Made by a program: the position numbers and the translations under genes
DNA from: Geomonas agri
GTDB taxonomy: Bacteria > Desulfobacterota > Desulfuromonadia > Geobacterales > Geobacteraceae
Length of the DNA stretch: 64,000 bases
Direction of reading: 5' to 3'
Assembly: GCF_020179605.1 (NCBI RefSeq)
Contig: NZ_JAINZO010000002.1
Span: forward strand, 1,674,001-1,738,000
Part shown: in pieces, positions 1-8,870 of the stretch
Position numbering within the stretch: the stretch's first letter is position 1
Layout: the number at the start of each line of letters is the position of its first letter
The notes under the pieces: model-generated
The model's input: only the letters and a program-made list of their open reading frames with translations
Database searches by the model: none
Told to the model about the DNA's origin: nothing

Positions 1-193
1 CATGCACGGCTTCTCGCTCAACGCCGCTGCAGACGTGTCAGCTTTTGGTAATATCAACCCCTGCGGCATGCCCGAGTGCCGCATCACCTCGCTCACCCTT
101 GAGCGTCGGCAGGAGATCACCGTAAAGGAATTGAAAGCCTTGGCCGGAGAACGGTTCGCAGCCATGCTCGAATCGCACCTGCCGCGCAGTTAA
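1..193 (+). CDS. lipB: Octanoyltransferase LipB, C-terminal fragment
   Basis: This is the last 63 or so codons of a gene that begins left of the window. LipB moves an octanoyl group from acyl carrier protein to lipoyl domains, the first step of lipoate synthesis. The visible part contains the family's HGFSLN segment and then NPCGMP, whose Cys is the expected acyl-carrying catalytic residue, followed by CRITSL. The partner catalytic Lys would lie upstream and cannot be checked. The end of the protein (KALAGERFAAMLESHLP) is the usual short helical tail. Identification rests on these two motifs only, but they are characteristic. Confidence 0.85.
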   Translation, partial: MHGFSLNAAADVSAFGNINPCGMPECRITSLTLERRQEITVKELKALAGERFAAMLESHLPRS

Positions 194-222
194 CCGTTGC
201 AGTTGCTCGCAAGGAGGCTCCC

Positions 223-2655
223 ATGTCCGAAACCGATTGCCGAGTCCCCGTAGAGAAGCTCCGCTGGGTTTGCGACCCCGCCCTCTTCAATTTCAAAACC
301 ACCGAAGACATAGCCGGTCTGGAAGGCAACATAAGCCAGGATCGGGCCCTCGCCGCCATCGAATTCGGCCTGGGCATGTCCAACAACGGCTTCAATATCT
401 ACCTCGCCGGTGACCCCGGCACCGGGAGGACTTCCACCATCCGGCAGATACTGAAGAGGTTCGTCAAGGGCACCTGTCCCCCCAGCGACTGGTGTTATGT
501 CAACAACTTCCACACCCCGGATGCGCCACTGGCCATCGCACTCCCCGCCGGGATGGGACGCGGCTTCGCGGCGGATATGCGCGAGCTTTTGGACTACATG
601 CGCGCCAACGTCCCCACCGCCCTGGAGAGCAAGGAGTACGAGACCAACCGCGTCGGCATCATCGAGCGCTTCCAGGAGCGCAACGGCGAGATCTTCTCCG
701 ACCTAGAGCAGGAGGCGGGAGAGAAGGGGTTCGCATTGCAGCGTACCGTTTCGGGGCTGGTGATCGTGCCCCAGAAGGAAGGGCGCAACTTCACCCAGGA
801 GGAGTACGAGGCGCTCGAGAAGGATGAGCGGGACAAGCTGGACACGGTGGGGCGCGAGCTGACCGAGAAGCTGAACGACGCGTTGCGCCAAGTGCGCGAG
901 AACGAGAAGGCGCTCAGGGACGCCCTGGCGCAGCTGGACCGGGAGTTGGGGCTGTCGGCCGTGGGGCACCACCTGAACCCGCTCAAGGAGAAGTACCAGG
1001 GCTTCGCCAAGATCCTGCAGTACCTGGAAGACGTCCAGGAGGACCTGCTCCTGAATCTGGAGGACTTCAAGCCTCAGGTCGCCCCGCCGCAGATCCCCGG
1101 ACTCAAGATCCCCAAGCAGGAGCCGACCTTCGAGCGCTACGAGGTGAACGTCCTGGTGGAGAACAACCCGGACAACGGTGCCCCCATCGTCTTCGAGTCC
1201 AACCCGACCTACAACAACCTGTTCGGGCGCATCGAGAACATCATGCAGATGGGAGGGATGGCCACCACCAACTTCACCCTGATCAAGCCCGGCGCCCTGC
1301 ACCGCGCCAACGGCGGCTACCTGATCCTGGACGCGCGCGAGGTGATGATCAACCCGTTCGCCTGGGAATCGCTCAAGCGCTGCATCAGGAACACGGAGAT
1401 CAAGATTGAGGACGTCCTGGAGCAGTACCGCTTCATGACCGTGGTCTCGCTCAAGCCAGAGCCGATTCCGCTCAACGCCAAGATCATCATGATCGGCTCG
1501 CTCTGGATCTACTATCTACTCTTCTACCTTGAGCCCGACTACCGCAAGTTCTTCAAGGTTAAGGCCGACTTCGACAGCCAGATCAACCGCACCCCCGACG
1601 TGATGCAGGATTACGCGCTGTTCGTCGCCGCCCATTGTTCCAAGGAGGGGCTGCTCCCCTTCGACCCCACCGGCGTCGCGGCGCTCTTGGAGCACGCCTC
1701 GCGCCTGGTCGAAGACCAGGACCGGCTCTCCTCCCAGTTCATGGAACTTTCGGACCTGATCCGCGAGTCGAGCTTCTGGGCCACCAGGGAGGGGGCGCAG
1801 GTCGTGGACCGCGGCTGGGTCAAGAGGGCCATCCAGGAGAAGACCTATCGCTCCAACCGCATCGAGGAAAGGATCCACGAGTACCTGGCGCAGGGGATCA
1901 TCCTGTGCGACACCAAGGGGAGCGTGGTGGGGCAGATCAACGGCCTCTCCGTGATCACCATGGGGGACTACACCTTTGGCAGGCCCTCCCGGCTCACCAT
2001 CCGCGTCTCCCAGGGGCGTGCCGGTATGGTCAACATCGAGCGCGAGGTGAAGCTCTCCGGCCCGATCCACGACAAGGGGGTGCTGATCCTGACCGGCTAC
2101 CTGGCCGGCAAGTTCGGGCAGGATCAGCCGCTCTCCTTCTCCGCCCACATCTGTTTCGAACAGTCCTACGAGGGGGTCGAGGGGGACAGCGCCTCTTCGG
2201 CCGAACTCTACGGGCTCCTCTCCGCCTTCTCGGGGCTACCCATCAGGCAGGGAATCGCCGTCACCGGCAGCGTTAACCAGCACGGGCAGATCCAACCCAT
2301 CGGCGGGGTGAACTACAAGATCGAGGGATTCTTCGCGGTGTGCAAGGCCAAGGGGCTGACCGGGGACCAGGGAGTGATCATCCCCAAGATCAACGAGCAC
2401 AACCTGATGCTGAACGACGAGGTGGTGCAGGCTGTGTCTGACGGGATGTTCCATATCTGGAGTGTGTCGCAGGTCGAGGAGGGGATCGAGATCCTGACCG
2501 GCGTGCCAGCCGGCATGCCGGGCGAGGACGGCAGCTATCCCGATGGGACTGTTAACTTCCTGGTGCACAAGAAGCTCAAGACCATGCTGGACAACATGCG
2601 CAAGCTGATGCAGGACAAGGAAGGGAAGGACGAGCCGGTGAAGATGCTGGAATAA
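223..2655 (+). CDS. LonB-like ATP-dependent protease (COG1067)
   Basis: This 810-residue AAA+ serine protease of the Lon-related family would degrade cytoplasmic proteins using ATP. A Walker A loop (GDPGTGRT) lies at residues 63-70. An insertion rich in charged helices, probably coiled coil, spans about 150-300. The C-terminal Lon protease domain carries EGDSAS with likely nucleophile Ser658, and Lys699 in GGVNYKIEG as the dyad partner. It has no N-terminal Lon substrate domain, so it is not classical LonA. The ATG start follows the RBS AAGGAGG about 10 bases upstream. The gene stands about 30 bases after lipB but is functionally unrelated to it. Substrates are unknown. Confidence 0.93.
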   Translation: MSETDCRVPVEKLRWVCDPALFNFKTTEDIAGLEGNISQDRALAAIEFGLGMSNNGFNIYLAGDPGTGRTSTIRQILKRFVKGTCPPSDWCYVNNFHTPDAPLAIALPAGMGRGFAADMRELLDYMRANVPTALESKEYETNRVGIIERFQERNGEIFSDLEQEAGEKGFALQRTVSGLVIVPQKEGRNFTQEEYEALEKDERDKLDTVGRELTEKLNDALRQVRENEKALRDALAQLDRELGLSAVGHHLNPLKEKYQGFAKILQYLEDVQEDLLLNLEDFKPQVAPPQIPGLKIPKQEPTFERYEVNVLVENNPDNGAPIVFESNPTYNNLFGRIENIMQMGGMATTNFTLIKPGALHRANGGYLILDAREVMINPFAWESLKRCIRNTEIKIEDVLEQYRFMTVVSLKPEPIPLNAKIIMIGSLWIYYLLFYLEPDYRKFFKVKADFDSQINRTPDVMQDYALFVAAHCSKEGLLPFDPTGVAALLEHASRLVEDQDRLSSQFMELSDLIRESSFWATREGAQVVDRGWVKRAIQEKTYRSNRIEERIHEYLAQGIILCDTKGSVVGQINGLSVITMGDYTFGRPSRLTIRVSQGRAGMVNIEREVKLSGPIHDKGVLILTGYLAGKFGQDQPLSFSAHICFEQSYEGVEGDSASSAELYGLLSAFSGLPIRQGIAVTGSVNQHGQIQPIGGVNYKIEGFFAVCKAKGLTGDQGVIIPKINEHNLMLNDEVVQAVSDGMFHIWSVSQVEEGIEILTGVPAGMPGEDGSYPDGTVNFLVHKKLKTMLDNMRKLMQDKEGKDEPVKMLE

Positions 2656-2661
2656 CCCTTG

Positions 2662-2766
2662 CCCACAAGCTCCTCCCCCCGGAGGGGGGAGGCCGGGAGG
2701 GGGGGAGCTCGATAGAGCGCAAATGGACGCCCTTTTCCTAACCCTCCCCCTCCGGGGGAGGGGATA
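2662..2766. repeat. Palindromic C/G-rich intergenic repeat (two arms)
   Basis: The gap between the protease and the lipid kinase gene holds two related palindromes of the form CTCCCCC-CGG-GGGGGAGG, one near 2669-2690 and one near 2742-2764. Each can fold into a strong hairpin. Similar blocks occur at about 12.59, 12.76, 45.89 and 50.23 kb in this window. They may act in termination or mRNA stability; that role is inference. Confidence 0.65.
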
Positions 2767-2873
2767 AAGCTAAAACTGTTGTAACGTTGCCTCCTTTTTG
2801 TTACTTTCCGAGGGCCGCGACTGCGGCCCTTGCCATTCCCGCGTTTCCTGCACCGCATCAAAGAGGTGACCGT

Positions 2874-3743
2874 TTGTCCAGACGCTGTTTCCTGATCGTG
2901 AACCCCACCTCGGGGACCTACTCCCAGCAAAAAGTTGACGGCATCATGGCCGGGCTCGCCGAGCGCGGCCTCGCTCCGGAGCTTCTTCCCACCCAAAGCG
3001 CCGCCGACCCGGCCCGCTTCGCCGCAAGGATCTGCGCCGAAGAGAGCGAGCCCCTGATCGTGGTGGCCGGGGGGGATGGCACCATCAATGGTGTCTTGAA
3101 CGGCCTGGTCCCCGGAACCGCCACCCTCGGCGTGGTCCCCCTGGGCACCTCCAACGTGCTGGCGCGCGAGCTGGAGATCGATTCCGTCGACGATGCCCTG
3201 GACCGCCTGGACCGCGGCGAGACCCGCCCCATATCCGTTGGCGAGATCGAGCGTGGCGGGGAGCGCAGGCGCTTCCTGCTCATGGCCGGGGCCGGCTTCG
3301 ACGGGGCCGTGGTGCGCGACGTGCGGCTTTCGGAGAAAAAGACCTTTGGAAAAGGCGCCTATGTGCTGTCGGCGCTGCGCACGCTCTGGCACTGGGACGG
3401 TTCGCAACTGTCGGTGACCGGAGGCGGCAGGAGCGTCTCCTGTCACGGCGTGATCGTCTGCAACGCCTCCAAGTACGGCGGCAACTTCGTGCTCGCTCCC
3501 GAGGCCGACCTCTTCGCCCCCGGCTTCCAGGTGCTTTGCATCTCCGGAGGGCGGCTGGCCTACCTGGGGCTCGCCCTGGGGCTTTTGAACGGCACCGCCA
3601 TCTATAGCAGCCACGTCACCTCCTTCAGCGCCGCCTCCCTGGAGATCACCGGGGAGAAGGCGGTGCAGCTGGATGGAGACTACGTCTGCCCGACACCGCT
3701 TGTTGTCCGGACCGTCCCGGAACTGGTGCGGTTGGTGGTGTGA
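2874..3743 (+). CDS. Diacylglycerol kinase-family lipid kinase (YegS/DgkB type)
   Basis: The predicted product has 289 residues and the DAGK catalytic fold, which phosphorylates a lipid hydroxyl with ATP at the membrane. The start IVNPTSG and the nucleotide-binding motif VVAGGDGTINGVLNGL, followed by LGVVPLGTSNVLARE, are diagnostic of the family. I chose the TTG at 2874 (product begins MSRRCFLIVNP) because AGAGGTG lies just upstream. The longer in-frame reading from 2787 adds a stretch unlike the family. The real lipid substrate cannot be read from sequence; diacylglycerol or phosphatidylglycerol-type lipids are possible. No clear operon partner. Confidence 0.88.
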   Translation: MSRRCFLIVNPTSGTYSQQKVDGIMAGLAERGLAPELLPTQSAADPARFAARICAEESEPLIVVAGGDGTINGVLNGLVPGTATLGVVPLGTSNVLARELEIDSVDDALDRLDRGETRPISVGEIERGGERRRFLLMAGAGFDGAVVRDVRLSEKKTFGKGAYVLSALRTLWHWDGSQLSVTGGGRSVSCHGVIVCNASKYGGNFVLAPEADLFAPGFQVLCISGGRLAYLGLALGLLNGTAIYSSHVTSFSAASLEITGEKAVQLDGDYVCPTPLVVRTVPELVRLVV

Positions 3744-3857
3744 TATACCCTACTTTTCCCGTTGACAAAGCCGACCCGATATTTATTAATGTGCGGGTGC
3801 AACCCGTTCGGCATCATCCCGCGTGAACCGTCTTTTACTACCTGAGTGGGGGGAGTG

Positions 3858-4577
3858 GTGGCTAAACCTAAGATTATGTTGGTGGACGATACCAAGCTGA
3901 TTCTGGAACTGGAGAAGAGCTTTCTCAAGGTATCCCATGTTGACGTGATTACCGCCGGCGACGGCGTAGAGGCCCTGGAGCTGGTCCGCAAGGATCCTCC
4001 CGACCTCGTCTTCATGGATGTCAACATGCCGCTCATGGACGGCATCACCTGCTGCAGGCTCTTGAAGAGCGATCCCTTCCTTGCCGCCATCCCCGTCGTC
4101 ATGCTCACCACCCTCGGCAACGACGAGGACCGCCAGCGCGCACAGCGGGCGGGGTGTGACGACTTCCTCACCAAGCCCGTCGACCGTCGCCTCTTCCTCG
4201 ACATGGCCCGCAAGTACACCGACGCCGTGGACCGGCGCGAGGTGCGCATCCCCTGCCAGATCCCGGTGCTGTTCCTCCTCGGTAACACCCCGGTCAGCGC
4301 CCATGCCCTCGACATCGGCGACGGCGGCCTCTTCCTTGCCAGCCGCGAGGAGGTGCTTCAAAACCAGGAGTTAAGACTTGCCCTCTTTCTGGAGACCGAG
4401 CAGGCGCCGCTGTTGGAACTGAAGGGAAGGGTGGCCTGGGTGAACCAGGAGGGGAAACGGGTGCATGCCGGGCTCCCCACCGGGTTCGGGGTCGAGTTCC
4501 TGGAGCCGGCACAGTGGCAAGCGGAAGAGCTGAAGAGGTTTATCGAGGCGGCGCGCGCAGCGCGCAGCGAGGGCTAG
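3858..4577 (+). CDS. Response regulator with REC and PilZ domains
   Basis: This 239-residue protein has a receiver domain at about 1-120, with Asp54 in VFMDVNMP as phosphoacceptor, an acidic pair near residue 10 and Lys in TKPVD. A PilZ domain follows at about 125-230. PilZ domains bind cyclic di-GMP. The RxxxR element (RREVR) is present, but the second motif reads DIGDGG, with Gly where Ser is usual. It may join phosphorylation to c-di-GMP signalling. A GTG start at 3858 is preferred, with GGGGGAG just ahead; GTG codons at 3846 and 3855 are alternatives. Its TAG stop overlaps the stop of the convergent glycosyltransferase gene by three bases. Confidence 0.9.
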   Translation: MAKPKIMLVDDTKLILELEKSFLKVSHVDVITAGDGVEALELVRKDPPDLVFMDVNMPLMDGITCCRLLKSDPFLAAIPVVMLTTLGNDEDRQRAQRAGCDDFLTKPVDRRLFLDMARKYTDAVDRREVRIPCQIPVLFLLGNTPVSAHALDIGDGGLFLASREEVLQNQELRLALFLETEQAPLLELKGRVAWVNQEGKRVHAGLPTGFGVEFLEPAQWQAEELKRFIEAARAARSEG

Positions 4578-5623
4578 GGCGCAGCCAGAAGCGTCAGCCG
4601 GAACCAGAGCCAGGTCAGCAGGGCGGCCCCGAGGTCGCCCGCCTTATTGTCGATGACACGCCCCAGAAAGCGGTCGTAAAGCTCCAGAAACCTCCCCCCC
4701 CTCCCTGCTTCCCGTATCCCACCGGTCACCACGTCCAAAAAGAAAGGAATCTGCCAGGCGTTGCCCCGCACGTAGGCACCGGTGCGGTACCACAAGCTGC
4801 GCCGCTCTCCTTCGTCGAGTTCGCCGATGGCCCGGTGCAAAGGCTTCAGGACGGGGGCGAGTTTCAGTCGCGCCGTGGCATCCTGACTGCGGTAGCTCGT
4901 CTGCAGGCAACGGACGAGGGACAGCTGCCCGGTGTGGGCCAGGTTCATCAGTATGGCGTTGAGCGCTTGCCTGGGGAGGAGCCCTTCGGAGAGGAAACGG
5001 CGGGGCGAGGTGGTGATGCCGGCCGGCAGGAGGAGCCAGCGTCCCTCCCGCCGCACCCGCTCGGCCAGAAAGGTGTCTTCCATGAGCGGCAGCGAGGTGT
5101 CGTAGGGGCCGACCTGTGCGAAGAAATCGCGCCGGATCAGGAACCCCTGGTCGCCGTGGGTGCAGCCGGGGCGGTCCAGCGCGGCCTTGGCGCCGTAGAA
5201 ACGGTACGGGAGCGGAATGCTGTCGGGGAAGTCGAAGCGCAGTGCGAAGCGTCCCGCCACCCGTCCTCCGGCGTCCTGCGCCTCATGCAGGGAGTCCAGC
5301 GCCTTCCTGAGCGCCAGCGGATCGTCGAAACTGGAGTCGATGTGCAGGAAAAGGAGTGTGTCAGCGTGGGCGGAGTCGGCGCCGCGGTTCAGCTGCCCCC
5401 CTCTCCCCTTGGTTCCCTCGAGGATGATGAGCGGGAAGGGAAGGCCGGCGCGCAGTTGCTGAGCGATAGGGAGGCTGCGGTCGCTGGACGCGCCGTCGGA
5501 GAGGATCACTTCCAGGCGTACCCCCTGCTGCCGGGCGAGTGCCGTGAGGAAGGGAGTGACGTTCCCTTCCTCGTTGTAGATCGGCACTACGACCGACAGC
5601 TCGGGGTGCGACTCATAGGGCAA
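4574..5623 (-). CDS. Family 2 glycosyltransferase (TIGR04283-like)
   Basis: The 349-residue product has a GT-A fold start, LSVVVPIYNEEGN, then ILSDGASSDRS and the acidic metal/nucleotide site LHIDSS near residue 93. This resembles the rSAM/selenodomain-associated transferase 2 group. It should move a sugar from an activated donor, but donor and acceptor are unknown. The C-terminal part (about 230-349) is an extension without a recognised motif and ends in a hydrophobic stretch that may touch the membrane. The TTG start at 5623 lies 11 bases inside the end of cheV, so the two genes are probably translated from one message. Confidence 0.82.
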   Translation of the reverse strand: MPYESHPELSVVVPIYNEEGNVTPFLTALARQQGVRLEVILSDGASSDRSLPIAQQLRAGLPFPLIILEGTKGRGGQLNRGADSAHADTLLFLHIDSSFDDPLALRKALDSLHEAQDAGGRVAGRFALRFDFPDSIPLPYRFYGAKAALDRPGCTHGDQGFLIRRDFFAQVGPYDTSLPLMEDTFLAERVRREGRWLLLPAGITTSPRRFLSEGLLPRQALNAILMNLAHTGQLSLVRCLQTSYRSQDATARLKLAPVLKPLHRAIGELDEGERRSLWYRTGAYVRGNAWQIPFFLDVVTGGIREAGRGGRFLELYDRFLGRVIDNKAGDLGAALLTWLWFRLTLLAAP

Positions 5624-6554
5624 GAGTATCCGCCTTCTGGACCAGGTTGGGGAGGTCCGGCTTGGTAAGGATGTCGCTGGCGCCGAGGTTGCGCCATTTC
5701 AACTTGTTGTCGTCGCTGGCCAGTGACGAGAAGATTACCACCGGCAGCCCGCCCAGGTCCGCTTCTTTCCTGATCAGGGCGGTGAGGTGCAGGCCGTCCA
5801 TTCGGGGCATTTCGATGTCGGTGATGACGAGGCTCAGCAGTTCCTTGAGCGGCTGCCCGCTCTCGGCGCACTTCTGCCGTACCGCCTGCACGTGCTCCCA
5901 CGCCTCCTCGCCGTTCTCCGCCTCCACCACCTTGTAGCCCGCTTCGCGCAGGGAACCGCACATAGTCCTCCTGATGAAGGCGGAGTCGTCGGCGACCAGG
6001 ATGGTCCTGGCCCCGCGGTTCAGGGCAGAATGGGCCAGCATCAGGTCCTCGCCCGGTGCGGCCAGCGCCATGGTGGAGGAGAGCTCGCCGATGATCTTCT
6101 CGAAGTCGAGGATAAGGATGATCCTGTCCTCCATCTTCACCACGCCGGTGATGTTGGCGTCGTGGATAGCCTTGACCGGCGGCTCCACGTTTTCCCATGA
6201 GATCCGATAGATGCGGGAGACGGAGTGTACCTGGATGCCGACCACGATCCTGTTGAACTCGAGCACGATGACCCGATCCGCCGGGATCCCATCCGTGTTC
6301 TTGTTCAGCGAGCGGGAGAGGTCGATCAGGGTGATCACCTGGTCGCGCAGTTTGATCATGCCGCTGACGCAGGGGTGGGAGTTCACCACCTTGCGGGTCT
6401 CGGGCAGCCTGATGATCTCGCGCACCTTGGCCACATTGACGCCGAAGTAGCAGGGAATCACGTTCCCCTTGCCGTCCACCTCGTCGATCCTGAATTCGAC
6501 TATTTCCAGTTCGTTGGTGCCGCTTTCCAGCAGGATCTTGTTGTTCGGTTCCAT
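5613..6554 (-). CDS. cheV: Chemotaxis coupling protein CheV
   Basis: The 313-residue product fuses a CheW-like coupling domain (about 15-165) to a receiver domain (about 180-310). CheW features include VREIIRLPETRKV and MIKLRDQVITLIDL. The receiver has LVADDSAFIRR and phosphoacceptor Asp in VITDIEMP. CheV links chemoreceptors to CheA, and its phosphorylated receiver is thought to damp signalling. The ATG at 6554 follows a G-rich RBS. It is far from the large chemosensory operon near 33-46 kb and may serve another array, perhaps with the chemoreceptors at 20.3 and 23.1 kb. The downstream glycosyltransferase overlaps its end. Confidence 0.92.
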   Translation of the reverse strand: MEPNNKILLESGTNELEIVEFRIDEVDGKGNVIPCYFGVNVAKVREIIRLPETRKVVNSHPCVSGMIKLRDQVITLIDLSRSLNKNTDGIPADRVIVLEFNRIVVGIQVHSVSRIYRISWENVEPPVKAIHDANITGVVKMEDRIILILDFEKIIGELSSTMALAAPGEDLMLAHSALNRGARTILVADDSAFIRRTMCGSLREAGYKVVEAENGEEAWEHVQAVRQKCAESGQPLKELLSLVITDIEMPRMDGLHLTALIRKEADLGGLPVVIFSSLASDDNKLKWRNLGASDILTKPDLPNLVQKADTLAL

Positions 6555-6631
6555 ACGCCCCCCGATTGTTTATTGCCGTTGCTTCTCATTACATCGGCAG
6601 CCGGTGGGAAATCATGAGACAAAATCTGCCG

Positions 6632-6698
6632 CTCACGCAAAGCCGCGAAGACTCCAAGCACTTCTTCTAGGGGTGCTTTCTTTGCGTCTTTGCGTGAG
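6632..6698. repeat. CTCACGCAAAG inverted repeat element
   Basis: Inverted arms CTCACGCAAAG (6632-6642) and CTTTGCGTGAG (6688-6698) flank a further pairing region (AAGCAC with GGTGCTTT). It lies just downstream of the molybdopterin oxidoreductase stop and upstream of cheV. A second copy with the same design lies at 62598-62673. It can fold into a long hairpin and may end the oxidoreductase transcript. Confidence 0.75.
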
Positions 6699-6710
6699 GC
6701 CGGGGTGCTG

Positions 6711-8717
6711 TCAATTGGCCAAGCGCACATCGACCCGGTTGTCGTAGAAGGTGCTCCCGCCGCCCTGGTCGGTCAAACGCTGCGATGTGAGGGCGTTCAC
6801 CGAGCGCGCTCCCGGCGCATGGGCGAGCCACCATACCCCCTCGGCCACCACCACGCTCCGCGGCACCTTGGGCGTTACCTGCAGCCGGAAGGTGACCTTG
6901 CCGAGCTCGTTCCAAGCCACCACCTCCGCGCCGTCGCTAAGTCCCTTGTCAGCCGCATCCTGCGGATTCATCTTGAGCTGCATCCCCCCCTGGCTCTCCC
7001 TCAACTCTTCCCGCTCGTAGAAGGTTGCATTCAGTGCGTACGGGGTGGGCGCGGTCATCAGCCGGAAGGGAAGCCGCCCCTGCTCCTCGTGGGTGGGGAG
7101 GTAGCGCGGCAGCTTCTCGGCGAGCCTCTCGTTCAAAATCTCGATCTTACCCGACGGCGTCATGATCCCTGCCGGCCGTGCCGCCAGGGTCACCGGGCGT
7201 CCTTCCGCAAGCGCCTCCTCGTCGATCCCCGCGCGCAGCGGCTTGGGCACCTCCAGGAGCCGGTCGATCATCTGGTCCGCGCTGAGGGTGAAGATCTCTT
7301 CCTCAAAGCCCATCGCCTGGGCCAGAAGGGAGAACACCTCCCAGTTGGGCTTGCTCCCCCCCACCGGATCGATCACCGCCTGGGCGCGCTGGATGCAGTA
7401 GGTGCCGTAGGAACGGTAGATGTCGCTGTGCTCCAGCGACGATGTGGCGGGGAGCACGATGTCGGCGTAGCGCGCGGTGTCGGTCATGAAGCGTTCATGC
7501 ACCACGGTGAAAAGGTCCTCGCGGGACAGGCCCTCGAGCACCGCGTTCTGGTCCGGGGTCACCGCGGCCGGGTTGGAGTGGTACACGTAGAGCCCCATGA
7601 CCCGCGGCGCGTCGAGCTGGTTCAGCGCGTCGCCCAGCTGGTTCATGTTGATGAGCCGGGTCGGCCCGGGAGTCAGGTCCTCCCTGGTCAGGATCTCCAT
7701 CGGGAAGGCGCCCCCGGTCGCGGTGTCGGGGAAGCACCCTGCGCCCTCCTTGCCGTAGGCGCCGACCAGCGCCGGCAGGCAGCAGATCGTGCGTACCGTC
7801 ATAGAGCCGTTGCCGTAGCGCGACAACCCGCTCCCCAGGCGGATGAAGGGGGCCTTGGCCGCAGCGTAGGCACGCGCCATCTCCACGACTGCCTCTGCCT
7901 TGAGGCCGGTAATCTCCGCACAGCGCTCCGGGGTCATGGCTGGGAGTACCTCGGCCGCTAGTTCATCGAAGCCGAGCACCTGCTCCGCAATGAACTCGCG
8001 GTCGGCGAGTCCCTCGCGTGCAATGATGTGCATCATCCCCAGGGCCAGCGCCCCGTCGCTTCCCGGTCGCACCAGGAAGGTGCGGTTCGCTGCCGAGGCG
8101 GTTGGCGTCTCGTAGGTGTCGATCAGCCAGATCTGGCCGCCCCTTTGCCGCACCTCCTGCGCCTGGTTGAGGAAGTGGATGCTGGTCGCCGCCGCGTTGA
8201 TCCCCCACAGGATGAGCAGGTCGCTGCTGCCGGCCGATTCCGGCGGCGGTGTCGCCGTCTTGCCCATCACCGCCTCCCATCCCGCTCCCTTGGCCGGGGA
8301 GCAGATGGTACGGTCCAGCCGGGAGGCGCCCATGCGATGGAAAAAGGGATGTCCCGCGTTACGCTGCACGATGCCCATGGTCCCCGCGTAGGAATAGGGG
8401 AGGATCGCCTCGGCGCCGTGCCCGGAGATGATGGTGCGCCAGCGCTCGGCTATGGTGGCGATCGCCTCGTCCCAGGTGATGGGGGTGAACTCGCCGCTCC
8501 CCTTGGCGCCGGTCCTCTTGAGCGGCGTCGTCAGGCGCAGCGGCGAATGGACGCTTTTCTCATAGTGGCGCATCTTTGGGCAGAGGGTGCCGCGGCTGAA
8601 GGGGTGCAGCGGGTCGCCTTGCACGGCGATGGCCTTGCCGTTTTCCACCTGCACCAGCATGCTGCAGGTATCCGGGCAGTCGAAGGGGCAGACCGATCTC
8701 CTGGTGACGACGTTCAT
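6711..8717 (-). CDS. Molybdopterin oxidoreductase (DMSO reductase/formate dehydrogenase superfamily)
   Basis: The 668-residue product is a Mo- or W-bis-MGD enzyme. The N-terminus has C10-x3-C14-x3-C18 and C46 for one 4Fe-4S cluster, followed by the Fe4S4/MGD domain and a C-terminal molydopterin-binding domain (about 550-668). Cys139 in RTICSPAKG sits where the family often has its metal ligand. No twin-arginine signal is seen, so it is probably cytoplasmic. I chose the ATG at 8717, preceded by CAGGAGATCAC; upstream in-frame sequence is unlike the family. Substrate is unknown. A triheme cytochrome gene lies 150 bases upstream on the same strand, but it is exported, so a direct partnership is uncertain. 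Confidence 0.87.
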   Translation of the reverse strand: MNVVTRRSVCPFDCPDTCSMLVQVENGKAIAVQGDPLHPFSRGTLCPKMRHYEKSVHSPLRLTTPLKRTGAKGSGEFTPITWDEAIATIAERWRTIISGHGAEAILPYSYAGTMGIVQRNAGHPFFHRMGASRLDRTICSPAKGAGWEAVMGKTATPPPESAGSSDLLILWGINAAATSIHFLNQAQEVRQRGGQIWLIDTYETPTASAANRTFLVRPGSDGALALGMMHIIAREGLADREFIAEQVLGFDELAAEVLPAMTPERCAEITGLKAEAVVEMARAYAAAKAPFIRLGSGLSRYGNGSMTVRTICCLPALVGAYGKEGAGCFPDTATGGAFPMEILTREDLTPGPTRLINMNQLGDALNQLDAPRVMGLYVYHSNPAAVTPDQNAVLEGLSREDLFTVVHERFMTDTARYADIVLPATSSLEHSDIYRSYGTYCIQRAQAVIDPVGGSKPNWEVFSLLAQAMGFEEEIFTLSADQMIDRLLEVPKPLRAGIDEEALAEGRPVTLAARPAGIMTPSGKIEILNERLAEKLPRYLPTHEEQGRLPFRLMTAPTPYALNATFYEREELRESQGGMQLKMNPQDAADKGLSDGAEVVAWNELGKVTFRLQVTPKVPRSVVVAEGVWWLAHAPGARSVNALTSQRLTDQGGGSTFYDNRVDVRLAN

Positions 8718-8827
8718 CTGTGATCTCCTGTGTTGGTGGCAAAAAAAAGTCGCGAGCCGTTGCGACGGCTGCTTCTTTGTATCTGTATTTGCGAGGGGGA
8801 TCAACAGAAAAGGAAGGGGGGGAGGCG

Positions 8828-8857
8828 GGTTGCGCCCCGGGACGGAGCGCAGCCCGA
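8828..8857 (-). terminator. GC-rich hairpin between cytochrome and oxidoreductase
   Basis: GGGTTGCGC and GCGCAGCCC arms can pair in the 150-base gap downstream of the triheme cytochrome gene. No clear T run follows on the minus strand, so it is a weak terminator candidate or a processing hairpin. Confidence 0.35.
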
Positions 8858-8870
8858 ATAGGTGGTGCCG

